Part shown: in pieces, positions 7,322-15,549 of the stretch
Layout: each line of letters opens with the position of its first letter
Position numbering within the stretch: the stretch's first letter is position 1
DNA from: Roseburia sp.
Lineage (GTDB): Bacteria > Bacillota > Clostridia > Lachnospirales > Lachnospiraceae
Assembly (NCBI GenBank): GCA_026168605.1
Contig: JAPFDX010000019.1
Span: forward strand, 1-64,000
DNA length: 64,000 nucleotides
Reading direction: 5' to 3'
Notes under the pieces: generated by a model
Seen by the model: the letters and a program-made list of their open reading frames with translations, nothing else
Told to the model about the DNA's origin: nothing
Databases searched by the model: none
Made by a program: the position numbers and the translations under genes

Positions 7322-9076
7322 TTAACGCTCTTTCGTCTCCGTCATTGTCCGGACGTCCTCTAAAAACGCGTCGAGTGCTGTCGTTCCCAGATCGCCCTTG
7401 TCCCTGCTTCTGACCGTGATCGTTCCGTCTGCCGCTTCTTTCTCGCCAAGCACAAGCATATATGGTACCTTCTCCAACTGTGCCTGACGGATCTTATAGC
7501 CGACTTTCTCATCCTTGTGGTCGATCTCCGTGCGGATCCCCGCCGCCTTAAGCTTCTCATACACACCGTTTGCGTAATCCATGGATTTCTCTGAGACCGG
7601 GATCACCTTCACCTGCACCGGGGCTAACCAGACCGGAAACTTCCCCGCAAAATGCTCGATCAGGATTCCGATAAAGCGCTCGATTGAACCGAAACAGACG
7701 CGGTGCAGCATGATTGGACGTTTCTTTGTGCCGTCCTCCGCTGTATATTCCAGTTCAAAGCGCTGTGGGAGCTGAAAATCAAGCTGGATGGTGCCGCACT
7801 GCCATGTCCTCCCCAGAGAATCGCGCAGATGGAAGTCAATTTTGGGTCCATAAAAAGCACCGTCCCCCTCATTGACGATATAGTCCATACCCATATCATC
7901 AAGAGCCCTTTTCAGACCGTTCGTCGCCAGCTCCCACTCCTCATCCGTTCCCATGGAGTTTTCCGGTCTTGTAGAAAGCTCCACGAAATAATCAAAGCCA
8001 AAACATTTATAGACCTCGTCGATCAGTCTTGTCACGCTTTTGATCTCTTCCTCAATCTGGTCCTCCCGCATAAAGATATGCGCATCATCCTGCGTAAAAC
8101 AGCGCACGCGCATCAGTCCGTGGAGCTGACCGCTCTTTTCATGGCGGTGCACCAGTCCCAGCTCACCCACGCGCAGCGGCAGATCGCGGTAGGAGTGCGG
8201 CTGACTCTTATAGACAAGCATCCCTCCCGGACAGTTCATCGGCTTTACCGCATAATCTTCCTCATCAATGACCGTCGTATACATATTTTCTTTGTAATGC
8301 TCCCAGTGCCCGGAAGTCTCCCACAGCTTGCGGCTTAAGATCACCGGTGTGGAAACCTCTTTATAGTTTTCCCGCTGGTGGATCTGCCGCCAGTAATCAA
8401 TCAGCGTGTTTTTTAAGGTCATGCCTTTTGGTAAAAAGAACGGAAAACCCGGTCCTTCCTCTGTAAATAAAAAAAGTCCCAGCTCCTTTCCAAGCTTTCT
8501 GTGGTCGCGCTTTTTCGCCTCCTCCAGCATGGTCAGATAATTTTCCAGATCTGTTTTATTCGCGAAAGCTGTACCATAAATTCTGGTCAGCATTTTATTT
8601 TTCTCACTGCCCCTCCAGTATGCCCCTGCGATGCCGGTCAGCTTAAACGCCTTTACGCCCTTCGTATAGAGAATGTGTGGTCCCGCGCACAGATCGGTGA
8701 AGTCTCCCTGCCGGTAAAAGCTGATGGTCTCCCCCTCCGGCAAATCCATGATCAACTCCGCCTTGTACGGCTCGCCATTTTCCTGCATCAGTGCAACCGC
8801 CTCATCGCGCGGCAGGACAAACGGTTTTATAGGAAGATTCTCCCTGACAATTTTTGCCATCTCGTCCTCCAACTTTGCCAGATCTTCTGCCGTAAAGCCT
8901 CCCTCGCGGTCAAAATCATAGTAAAATCCATCGTCGATTGCCGGTCCGATTGCGAGCTTTGCCTCCGGATAAAGACGTTTTACCGCCTGCGCCAGCACGT
9001 GCGACGCTGTGTGCCGGATCGCCCTAAGCTCGTCTTCCGTCTCCTGTATCATTCCATCCGGTAAAATAATCTTCAT
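7322..9076 (-). CDS. thrS: Threonyl-tRNA synthetase
   Basis: A 584-residue class II synthetase charging tRNA-Thr. The N2 editing domain carries His22, His26 (HTASH), Cys130 and His134 (DLCAGPH), which clear mis-charged Ser. The catalytic core has the zinc-binding region MNCPGGM, motif 2 around HRHEKSGQLHGLMRVR, and a C-terminal anticodon-binding domain. The N-terminal TGS domain of E. coli ThrRS is missing, so the protein is about 60 residues shorter, as in many clostridia. It is preceded by a T-box leader whose likely specifier codon is ACC, so expression should rise when tRNA-Thr is uncharged. Confidence 0.97.
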   Translation of the reverse strand: MKIILPDGMIQETEDELRAIRHTASHVLAQAVKRLYPEAKLAIGPAIDDGFYYDFDREGGFTAEDLAKLEDEMAKIVRENLPIKPFVLPRDEAVALMQENGEPYKAELIMDLPEGETISFYRQGDFTDLCAGPHILYTKGVKAFKLTGIAGAYWRGSEKNKMLTRIYGTAFANKTDLENYLTMLEEAKKRDHRKLGKELGLFLFTEEGPGFPFFLPKGMTLKNTLIDYWRQIHQRENYKEVSTPVILSRKLWETSGHWEHYKENMYTTVIDEEDYAVKPMNCPGGMLVYKSQPHSYRDLPLRVGELGLVHRHEKSGQLHGLMRVRCFTQDDAHIFMREDQIEEEIKSVTRLIDEVYKCFGFDYFVELSTRPENSMGTDEEWELATNGLKRALDDMGMDYIVNEGDGAFYGPKIDFHLRDSLGRTWQCGTIQLDFQLPQRFELEYTAEDGTKKRPIMLHRVCFGSIERFIGILIEHFAGKFPVWLAPVQVKVIPVSEKSMDYANGVYEKLKAAGIRTEIDHKDEKVGYKIRQAQLEKVPYMLVLGEKEAADGTITVRSRDKGDLGTTALDAFLEDVRTMTETKER

Positions 9077-9100
9077 TTTCTGTCTCCTTTCATAGAAAAA

Positions 9101-9355
9101 GCACCCTTGAACATATCAAATGTCCAAGGGTGCGTCTGCACGGTTCCACCTTGTGTTTCACTTCTTCTCCCTTAACGCGGGCAACGGTATCCTTTCCTTC
9201 CCATACTCTGCCTCATACATAAGTACAAGTACCGGACATCCCGGACACAACTTCGGACTGGTCTTCCTCAGCCTTCCACACACGGCTCTTCCACCAGACA
9301 AGCCGCTCTCTGTCTGCTTTTTGCTGACTACTTTTTCCTTCATCGTCATGCTTTT
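9101..9355 (-). ncRNA. T-box leader of thrS
   Basis: On the minus strand the T-box sequence AAGGTGGAACCGTG lies just before a terminator hairpin (GCACCCTTG arms, 9101-9133) followed by TTTTTC. Upstream there is about 200 nt of structured leader with AGAGAG and a GGAAG-ACC-AG segment; the ACC at 9260-9262 is a plausible threonine specifier, at the same relative place as the Val codon in the valS leader. The exact Stem I fold was not computed. An apparent 63-codon ORF inside it is not a gene. Confidence 0.9.
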
Positions 9356-9366
9356 CTTTTTTCTTG

Positions 9367-9394
9367 ATTATAGCACCTGCCTGCCATTTGTCAA
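9367..9394 (-). promoter_or_regulatory. thrS promoter
   Basis: TTGACA (9389-9394), 16-base spacer, TATAAT (9367-9372) on the minus strand, just ahead of the T-box leader. Confidence 0.85.
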
Positions 9395-9398
9395 GAAG

Positions 9399-9536
9399 TT
9401 AATGACAGCCCCTGCCGCAGCGGCTGCAGTCTCCGCCGCACTGTATGGATTTTCCTCTTTTCTTATCGCGAACCATAGTGCGGATCGCCAGCCCTACGGC
9501 GATTGCCAGTACCGTTCCAACTATCCATGTTCCCAT
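9399..9536 (-). CDS. FeoB-associated Cys-rich small membrane protein
   Basis: A 45-residue protein. Residues 3-18 form one membrane helix (TWIVGTVLAIAVGLAI), followed by a basic stretch and a cysteine-rich tail with the pattern C-GGD-C-SR-C-GRG-C-H. This matches the small FeoB-associated Cys-rich membrane proteins found downstream of feoB in Firmicutes and Bacteroidetes. GGAGG lies 5 bases before the ATG, and the gene begins 13 bases after the feoB stop codon. The cysteines may handle Fe(II) or Fe-S during uptake (inference; the family's mechanism is not settled). Its stop codon lies only 5 bases from the thrS -35 element. Confidence 0.88.
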   Translation of the reverse strand: MGTWIVGTVLAIAVGLAIRTMVRDKKRGKSIQCGGDCSRCGRGCH

Positions 9537-9549
9537 AAAAACCTCCTTT

Positions 9550-11703
9550 TTATGCCTTCGCCATACGCTTCATGCCTGCCCGCAACGTGCCGCCCTCCCT
9601 GTGGGGACGAAGCAGCAGATACAAAAATCCCGCAAGCACCAGAAGCGCTGCCACTGTTCCAACGCCAAACGCCCCGGTCGTCACCCATGTGCCGATCTGG
9701 TAAATGCACAGAGCTGCCACATACGCCAACCCGCACTGGTAACCGATGGCGAACCAGAACCACTTTGCACTGTTCATCTCGCGCTTGATCGCTCCCATCG
9801 CCGCAAAGCAGGGTGCGCAAAGCAAATTAAATACTAAGAATGAATACGCTGCTACTCCACTCATTGTTCCCGCAAGCACGCTCCAGATCTCCTCTCCGGC
9901 CTCGGAAACCTCTGCGAAACCAAACAGAATCCCAAAGGTTGTTACAACGTTTTCTTTTGCGATCAGTCCGGTGACCGCCGCAACCGCCATTCTCCAGTCG
10001 CCCCAGCCAAGCGGCGCGAACAATGGCGCGATCACGCCGCCGACTGCCGCCAGAATACTGTGGTTGAGCTCGTCTGCCTCCAGCATACGGAAACTTCCGT
10101 CCACCCAGCCGAAGCCCTGCAAAAACCAGAGCACGATCGCAGAAAGTAAGATGACCGTTCCCGCCTTTTTGATGAAGGACCATCCGCGCTCCCACATACT
10201 TCTGAGCACATTGCCCGCCGTCGGCATATGGTACGCCGGGAGCTCCATCACAAACGGCGCGGGGTCTCCGGCAAACATTTTTGTCTTTTTCAAAATGATC
10301 CCGGAGCAGACGATCGCCGCGATCCCCACGAAATACGCGCTCCATGCAACCCATCCCGCATTTCCGAAGAACGCGCCCGCGATCAGCGCGATGATCGGCA
10401 GCTTTGCCCCGCACGGGATAAAAGTCGTCGTCATAACCGTCATCTTGCGGTCTCTGTCATTTTCGATCGTGCGGGACGCCATGATTCCAGGAACACCGCA
10501 GCCGCTTCCGATCAGCATCGGGATAAACGACTTGCCCGAAAGACCGAATTTGCGGAAAATCCTGTCCATGATAAACGCCACGCGCGCCATATAGCCGCAG
10601 GATTCCAAAAACGCAAGGAAGAAAAACAGTACCAGCATCTGCGGCACAAAGCCGAGCACCGCGCCGACGCCTCCGACAATACCGTCCGCGATCAGTCCGG
10701 TCAGCCAGTCGGCACATCCGATTGCCTCCAGCGCTCCCGACACGCCGGGAACGACCCACTCGCCAAACAGCACATCGTTCGTCCATCCGGTCAGCCAGTC
10801 GCCCACCGTCGTCACCGAAATATAGTAAACGCCCCACATGATCAGCGCGAAAATCGGCAGCGCCGCAAAACGATTGGTCACAATCCTGTCGATTTTATCC
10901 GAGACGGTCAGCTTCCGCCCCTTCTGCGCCTTTGTGACGCACGCATCAATGATGGAGGAAATATAGACATAGCGCTCGTTTGTGATAATACTCTCCGTGT
11001 CGTCGTCAAACGTGTTTTCCAGCAGTTCGATCTCTGCGGAAACATCCGGCGTCTGCCCGATCTGTCCGGCAATCTTCTCGTCCTTTTCCAGCAGCTTGAT
11101 CGCGAAAAAGCGTTTCTGCTCCTCCGGCACACCGCTCCCCAGTTTTGCGGCAGCCGAGGCGATCGCCTCCTCGACCTCCGGAGCAAATGTGTGAACCGGA
11201 GCCAGCGTTTTCCGCCGGTTTGCAAGCGCAACGGCTTTTTCTGCTGCCTCTTTGATTCCCGTACCCTTTAATGCCGAAATGCGCACAACCTCACAGCCAA
11301 GCTTTTCCGCCAGCTTTGCGGTATGTATCTTGTCACCGTTTTTCTCCACAATGTCCATCATATTCACCGCCATGACCACCGGGATGCCAAGCTCCATGAT
11401 CTGGGTCGAGAGGTACAGATTGCGCTCAATGTTCGTGCCGTCCACAATGTTTAAGATCGCATCCGGGCGCTCGCCGATCAGATAATTTCTCGCCACAACC
11501 TCCTCCAGGGTGTAGGGCGACAGAGAATAAATCCCCGGCAGATCTATGATCGCGACATCCTTGTGATTTTTTAACTTTCCCTCTTTCTTCTCCACCGTGA
11601 CCCCCGGCCAGTTTCCGACAAACTGGTTTGATCCGGTCAATGCATTAAATAAGGTTGTCTTTCCGCAGTTTGGATTTCCTGCCAGTGCAATTTTTATTGC
11701 CAT
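9550..11703 (-). CDS. feoB: Ferrous iron transporter FeoB
   Basis: A 717-residue inner-membrane Fe(II) transporter. The N-terminal G-protein domain has P-loop GNPNCGKT (residues 9-16), switch region with WPGVTVEKKEG, DLPG, NMMD (G4) and SALKG (G5), followed by a helical GDI region to about residue 270. The rest is polytopic, with the conserved gate motif region IGSGCGVPGIMA. Its ATG has GAGGAG-type SD (GAGGAGTGAAAA). It lies between feoA and the small Cys-rich partner. A DtxR-like palindrome and possible promoter lie in the 68-base gap upstream, so it can be transcribed with feoA or alone. Confidence 0.96.
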   Translation of the reverse strand: MAIKIALAGNPNCGKTTLFNALTGSNQFVGNWPGVTVEKKEGKLKNHKDVAIIDLPGIYSLSPYTLEEVVARNYLIGERPDAILNIVDGTNIERNLYLSTQIMELGIPVVMAVNMMDIVEKNGDKIHTAKLAEKLGCEVVRISALKGTGIKEAAEKAVALANRRKTLAPVHTFAPEVEEAIASAAAKLGSGVPEEQKRFFAIKLLEKDEKIAGQIGQTPDVSAEIELLENTFDDDTESIITNERYVYISSIIDACVTKAQKGRKLTVSDKIDRIVTNRFAALPIFALIMWGVYYISVTTVGDWLTGWTNDVLFGEWVVPGVSGALEAIGCADWLTGLIADGIVGGVGAVLGFVPQMLVLFFFLAFLESCGYMARVAFIMDRIFRKFGLSGKSFIPMLIGSGCGVPGIMASRTIENDRDRKMTVMTTTFIPCGAKLPIIALIAGAFFGNAGWVAWSAYFVGIAAIVCSGIILKKTKMFAGDPAPFVMELPAYHMPTAGNVLRSMWERGWSFIKKAGTVILLSAIVLWFLQGFGWVDGSFRMLEADELNHSILAAVGGVIAPLFAPLGWGDWRMAVAAVTGLIAKENVVTTFGILFGFAEVSEAGEEIWSVLAGTMSGVAAYSFLVFNLLCAPCFAAMGAIKREMNSAKWFWFAIGYQCGLAYVAALCIYQIGTWVTTGAFGVGTVAALLVLAGFLYLLLRPHREGGTLRAGMKRMAKA

Positions 11704-11735
11704 TTTTCACTCCTCTTTTCTGAATGATACTTTTG

Positions 11736-11764
11736 ATTATTAGTTCTAACTAACCTATGTTCAA
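11736..11764 (-). promoter_or_regulatory. feoB promoter with DtxR-like box
   Basis: TTGAAC (11759-11764), 17 bases, AATAAT (11736-11741) on the minus strand. The palindrome TTAGTTAGAACTAA (minus strand, 11740-11753), extended by TAGG on its outer side, fills the spacer and resembles the DtxR/IdeR consensus TTAGGTTAG-N-CTAACCTAA rather than a Fur box. Confidence 0.65.
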
Positions 11765-11771
11765 AAAAATT

Positions 11772-11993
11772 TTACTCTACCTCGATCATCTGTGCATCCG
11801 CCTTGCGGAGCGACAGCTCATAGCCTCGGACCGTCACCTCGATCGGGTCGCCGAGCGGCGCCACCTTGCGCACATACACCTCCACGCCCTTTGTGATGCC
11901 CATATCCATGATCCTCCGCTTCACCGGCCCTTCGCCGTGCAGCTTTACGACTGTCACCGTCTGCCCGCAGGCAGCCTCCTTCAATGTCCTCAT
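11772..11993 (-). CDS. feoA: FeoA-family protein (second copy)
   Basis: A 73-residue SH3-like FeoA protein: RTLKEAACGQTVTVVKLHGEG, then KRRIMDMGITKGVEVYVRK and a final strand ending LRKADAQMIEV. FeoA proteins bind the cytoplasmic side of FeoB and are needed for Fe(II) uptake. ATG at 11993 chosen because AAAGGAG lies 6 bases upstream and it starts exactly at the domain. It lies between the other feoA and feoB. The order feoA-feoA-feoB suggests both assist FeoB. Confidence 0.92.
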   Translation of the reverse strand: MRTLKEAACGQTVTVVKLHGEGPVKRRIMDMGITKGVEVYVRKVAPLGDPIEVTVRGYELSLRKADAQMIEVE

Positions 11994-12039
11994 TTCCCGC
12001 TCCTTTCTTCCTCTCTGACTGTCTCTGTCTTTCCATTCC

Positions 12040-12252
12040 TCAGGAAACCATAATCCTGTTTGCCATCTCTTTTCCGATTGCAACTCTCGAATCCCTGATG
12101 TTTACGATCATATTGCCGTCTGCACGCGATATGACTGTCACCGTACCTCCGGCTACAAACCCAAGATTCTCCAAAAACCGCTTTGTCTCCTCTTTTCCAC
12201 CGACCTTCCGGATCACATTCGGCTCGCCTTCCTTCACCATTGATAACGGCAT
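12040..12252 (-). CDS. feoA: FeoA-family protein (first copy)
   Basis: A 70-residue FeoA-domain protein, divergent from the neighbour at 11772-11993: PLSMVKEGEPNVIRKVGG, LENLGFVAGGTVTVISRADGNMIVNIRDSRVAIG. Three ATG codons in a row (12258, 12255, 12252) follow GGAGG; the last has the best spacing (7 bases). First gene of the iron operon, behind a strong promoter with a DtxR-like palindrome. Two different FeoA proteins per operon are common in clostridia. Confidence 0.9.
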   Translation of the reverse strand: MPLSMVKEGEPNVIRKVGGKEETKRFLENLGFVAGGTVTVISRADGNMIVNIRDSRVAIGKEMANRIMVS

Positions 12253-12295
12253 CATCATTCCTCCTTTTTCCGTCCATGAATTTCTTTTCATGGTT

Positions 12296-12324
12296 AGTAT
12301 ATTCTAACTTAAGTTAGTTGTCAA
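12296..12324 (-). promoter_or_regulatory. feo operon promoter with DtxR-like operator
   Basis: Perfect TTGACA (12319-12324), 17 bases, TATACT (12296-12301). The spacer holds a perfect 14-bp palindrome CTAACTTAAGTTAG (12304-12317) related to the box before feoB. The placement implies repression by an iron-loaded DtxR/IdeR-type regulator, encoded elsewhere. Confidence 0.8.
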
Positions 12325-12336
12325 TAACTATTTTAT

Positions 12337-12601
12337 GGCGAGTACAAACTGCCCATCGTGCTCGCCGGAAGAAAGGATATGGTTCACGAACTTTTGTGCC
12401 GCTCTTACAAGAACATCTGAACAAAATAAAATCGCAGCAGTCGAATGTCTGAGATTCATTCTGTACTCTTTTCAATAACAGAATGAATCGAGTTTCGACG
12501 CTGCGATTTGATAATATCTGTGAAGATGTCCTTTTAGAGCTGCTAAAAAGTTTGTGCTATATCCTGCTCTGGCGAATCACGATGCACATTTATACTCCCG
12601 G
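12337..12601. repeat. Long-hairpin repeat family 1, copy A
   Basis: About 265 bp forming one long imperfect hairpin. Inner arms GATTCATTCTG (12453-12463) and CAGAATGAATC (12479-12489) surround a 15-base loop; further out AAATCGCAGC pairs with GCTGCGATTT, AACTTTT with AAAAGTT, GGATAT with ATATCC, CATCGTG with CACGATG. The central ~220 bp is closely similar to copy B at 56321-56586. It lies directly 3' of the DUF5692 gene and upstream of the feo promoter. No ORF. MITE-like element or structured RNA; not a family I can name. Confidence 0.8.
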
Positions 12602-12613
12602 AAAAACCTCCCT

Positions 12614-13669
12614 CTATCTCTCGGCTCTTGCCATAGCCTCATTAAAGTCTTTCTGGTCTGTCCAGATCTCATTCTTATACGGATTCTTCTTCTGCGCAAC
12701 GGCGCGTTTCACGATCGCCGCGAGGCAGATCACGTTTGCCGCAAGTGCGATGATCGCAATCACCCCCTGCATGGTCGGGTCTGCAAATTCCGGCTGTGCG
12801 GCTGCGCCAAGCTCCAGACCGTTTGTCCAGCCCTCGCCGTAGAGCGACGGCAGCACGGAGAACTTCGTTCCGATCTGGAATAACGGAAATACCTGCGCAA
12901 ACATACACCAGATTGCCAGAGTGTTCGCACGGTTCTGGATCCATCCGCCCTTATTCCAGAAATGGTTTGCAAACGTCGGCGCGAGCAGCAGCGCCAGTCC
13001 GCAGTACCATGCGTGCGTCGGCAGATTCAGGTATGTATACTCAAAGTTCCACAGATCATACGCGATGATAAAACACCATGTCATATCCGGCCAGAGCATA
13101 TCATCCTTCTTTTTGGAAGTGTAGATGCCCCACCATCCGGTCATACAGAGAATATTTAAAATGCCTGCAATGCCGTTGACCCAGTTCCACCAGCCGCCGT
13201 AAAGCCACACGCCCTCGCCGGACAGCCAGTAGCGCGAACCCGTCTCCGCAAACGCCTGCGCGCCCCGGATGGCAGACTCAAAGTCAGAGCCAACCGCAAT
13301 TAAGATATTGATGGCAACGATGATAAACGGGAACGGCTTAAACCACGGCTTCGCACCGATTCCCCACTGGTACTTGATCAGCATAAAGCCAATACATCCC
13401 GCAACTGCTGCATACAGCTTTGCATAATGGAACCAGCCGTTCATGTAGAGGTAGGTCTGATTGTTCAGCGCCCACTCTGCCCCGCTCGCGGCTCCGACTG
13501 CAATCGCGACAAAATAAACGGTCAGCGCTGCTGGCAGAACCAGAAAAAAGAAGATCCCGCCCTGCTTTGTGCGTCTTGCGATCTCATTGCAGAGCACCAG
13601 TCCCGCAAAGACCAGCACCCATCCAAGTAGCTGATACATGGCATTTTCGCCATAGATGTTGAATAACAT
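12614..13669 (-). CDS. DUF5692 family multi-pass membrane protein
   Basis: A 351-residue, strongly hydrophobic protein with about ten predicted membrane helices, rich in Trp (for example YGGWWNWVNGIAG and MTGWWGIYTSKKKDD). It resembles the uncharacterised DUF5692 proteins of Lachnospiraceae and related bacteria. A conserved-looking acidic/aromatic stretch, DMTWCFIIAYDLWNFEYTYLNL, lies mid-protein. The C-terminal about 35 residues are cytoplasmic and charged. AGGAGGAG lies 7-8 bases before the ATG. It is monocistronic: a terminator precedes it and the long-hairpin repeat follows it. Function unknown. Confidence 0.75.
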   Translation of the reverse strand: MLFNIYGENAMYQLLGWVLVFAGLVLCNEIARRTKQGGIFFFLVLPAALTVYFVAIAVGAASGAEWALNNQTYLYMNGWFHYAKLYAAVAGCIGFMLIKYQWGIGAKPWFKPFPFIIVAINILIAVGSDFESAIRGAQAFAETGSRYWLSGEGVWLYGGWWNWVNGIAGILNILCMTGWWGIYTSKKKDDMLWPDMTWCFIIAYDLWNFEYTYLNLPTHAWYCGLALLLAPTFANHFWNKGGWIQNRANTLAIWCMFAQVFPLFQIGTKFSVLPSLYGEGWTNGLELGAAAQPEFADPTMQGVIAIIALAANVICLAAIVKRAVAQKKNPYKNEIWTDQKDFNEAMARAER

Positions 13670-13737
13670 AACTCTCTCCTCCTACGTATACCATGACAGT
13701 GAGCGGTGCACTGTGTACCGCTCTTATGTCAAAAAAT

Positions 13738-13777
13738 TTAACGTGGCGATCTGTCTGGTATGACCACGCCACGTTAA
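13738..13777 (-). terminator. Rho-independent terminator of the sigF operon
   Basis: TTAACGTGGCG and CGCCACGTTAA pair around an 18-base loop; on the minus strand the stem is followed by ATTTTTTG. It lies 43 bases after the coiled-coil gene's stop codon. Confidence 0.85.
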
Positions 13778-13820
13778 AATTTTAACACTTTCTTAAGAAT
13801 TTTACAAGGTCTTTCTGCAA

Positions 13821-14720
13821 CTAGACCTCCTCATCCACCCGGATTCCTTTCAGATCTGCTTCCAGAAGCTTCATGCTGCTCTTGATCTCATCGAGACTCT
13901 GCCCCACGTCCTTCGTCACGCTGCCGCTGCTTTGCACCAGCTCCGCCATCTCGGAAATCTCCATATCCGGCCTCTCTGCCTTCTCCTTCAGCGCTTCCGC
14001 ACGCCGGACGGCTTCCTTTGTGCCCTCGATAAACGCCTCCTGCATCGCGCGCTCCGCTCTCTGTGCCTCCAGCAGCTCCTCTTTTTCTTCCTTCTCCTCC
14101 ATCGTCTCCTTCGATTCCTCTTTTGTCTCCTCGAGTTTCTCATCGATATGCTCCTTTGATTCACCTATCAGCATACCGGTGATCTCGTCATTCGCCGCTT
14201 CCATCACAGCCTCCGCCGCCTCTTTTGCCTCCTGCACCGGACTGCTTTTTAAGCGCTCCATCTCAATGCTACGCACGTCCGCGATGTCGTCCCGCATCAG
14301 CTTGTCGGCGTCTGCGATCCTTTTCTGCCACACCCCTGCCTGCTCGCCAAGCTCCGCCATCATGCTCTTATAATCATTCTCATCTATTGTCTCGCGCTGC
14401 TCCTTTAAGGCTTTCATCTCGTCGCTGATTGTCTTAAGCTGCCCCTGCGCTTCCTTTTTCTGCGCCTCCATCTCCGCGTAATGTCCCATCCTGTCATCGA
14501 TCATCTGATCCACGGCGCTGTCACTCCCCCACGCGTTCTCTACGATGCTCCACGCCTGCTCCTGCGCCTCTTTTCTGCGCTGCTCGACCGGATCGTTTAC
14601 CAGTGTCAGATCCCCGCCAAAAATATTATTATTTTTCGCACCGTTTTTGTCTGCTGTCGCCCGCTGTGCTCCCGTCTCCGTCATATGTTCCATTCCAAAT
14701 GGCTTTATCGCAATGTTCAT
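13821..14720 (-). CDS. Hypothetical coiled-coil protein downstream of sigF
   Basis: A 299-residue soluble protein I do not recognise. It has no signal peptide or membrane helix. The N-terminal 40 residues look disordered; residues about 100-270 are dominated by charged heptad-like helices, with a very acidic/lysine stretch around IDEKLEETKEESKE. The C-terminus (SSGSVTKDVGQSLDEIKSSM) is also helical. ATG at 14720 chosen for GGGGAGG upstream. It is 83 bases after sigF with no terminator between, so it is probably co-transcribed with the spoIIA operon and may have a forespore-stage role (inference only). Confidence 0.65.
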   Translation of the reverse strand: MNIAIKPFGMEHMTETGAQRATADKNGAKNNNIFGGDLTLVNDPVEQRRKEAQEQAWSIVENAWGSDSAVDQMIDDRMGHYAEMEAQKKEAQGQLKTISDEMKALKEQRETIDENDYKSMMAELGEQAGVWQKRIADADKLMRDDIADVRSIEMERLKSSPVQEAKEAAEAVMEAANDEITGMLIGESKEHIDEKLEETKEESKETMEEKEEKEELLEAQRAERAMQEAFIEGTKEAVRRAEALKEKAERPDMEISEMAELVQSSGSVTKDVGQSLDEIKSSMKLLEADLKGIRVDEEV

Positions 14721-14803
14721 ACCTGTTCCTCCCCATACTGCAGATATTCCGCACTTCTTTATGGATATATCGGCCTTCCGTGCGCGATACTTTAGACTCC
14801 TCA

Positions 14804-15544
14804 TCACAAAAGCCGCTCACGAAGCCGCAGCAGGATCTTTTTTTCACTGCGGCTGACCTGCACCTGGCTCATCCCAAGCTCTGCAGCGGTATCGCACTGT
14901 GTCCGGTTCTCGAAATAGCGCAGCTCGATCAGCCGCCGTTCTTTCTCATCCAGCGTCCCGAGCAACTGGTCGATCACCATCTTGTTGAGCACTGCCTCCT
15001 TCTCCGGCTCCTCGCACGCCGGATAGCCGCCGCACGTTCCACCGATCTGGTCGATCAGCAGAAGCTCATCGCCGTCGCGCTCATACACCGGCTGGTAAAT
15101 GGATTCGACCTCCTTATTTGCCTCAAGCGCGAGCACAATGTCCTCCACCGCTATGCCAAGCTCCGCAGACAGCTCCTCCATCCCCGGCTCCCTGCCGAGC
15201 CGTTCCACGAGCGTCTGGCGCGCCCGGCTGATCTTATAACCATTTTCCTTCAATGTGCGGCTGACCCTGACCATTCCGTCATCCCGCAGAAAACGTCTGA
15301 TCTCTCCCGCGATCATGGGAACCGCATAGGTGGAGAACGCCAGTTGCAACGACACGTCGAATTTGTCGATCGCCTTCATCAGCCCGATGCAGCCGATCTG
15401 GAAAATCTCCTCCCTGTCACATCCCCGGTTGTCAAAGCGTCTGGCAACCGCGTGTACCAGCCCCAGATTATTTGCAACCAGAGCATCCCGCGCCGTTTTA
15501 TCCCCTGCGTGTGCCTGTCCAATCAGTCTGGAAAAATCCTCCAT
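14804..15544 (-). CDS. sigF: Sporulation sigma factor SigF
   Basis: A 246-residue sigma-70 family factor, the first forespore-specific sigma. Region 2 is visible in NNLGLVHAVARRF and EEIFQIGCIGLMKAIDKFD with FSTYAVPMIAGEIRRFLRDDG; region 3 in LGREPGMEELSAELG; region 4 in LDEKERRLIELRYF and TAAELGMSQVQVSRSEKKIL. Identity as sigma F rather than sigma B or G rests on the two anti-sigma genes directly upstream. ATG at 15544 has AGGAAGG upstream; it starts 6 bases after the spoIIAB stop codon, so translation is probably coupled. Confidence 0.95.
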   Translation of the reverse strand: MEDFSRLIGQAHAGDKTARDALVANNLGLVHAVARRFDNRGCDREEIFQIGCIGLMKAIDKFDVSLQLAFSTYAVPMIAGEIRRFLRDDGMVRVSRTLKENGYKISRARQTLVERLGREPGMEELSAELGIAVEDIVLALEANKEVESIYQPVYERDGDELLLIDQIGGTCGGYPACEEPEKEAVLNKMVIDQLLGTLDEKERRLIELRYFENRTQCDTAAELGMSQVQVSRSEKKILLRLRERLL

Positions 15545-15549
15545 ATGTA

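Noticed and set aside
9158-9349. 63-codon minus-strand ORF upstream of thrS
   Set aside because: It lies entirely within the T-box leader RNA and its codons coincide with conserved leader motifs; no ribosome site.
10228-11271. 347-codon plus-strand ORF opposite feoB
   Set aside because: Antisense shadow of a GC-rich gene; composition dominated by Arg, His and Asp, with no recognisable domain or ribosome site.
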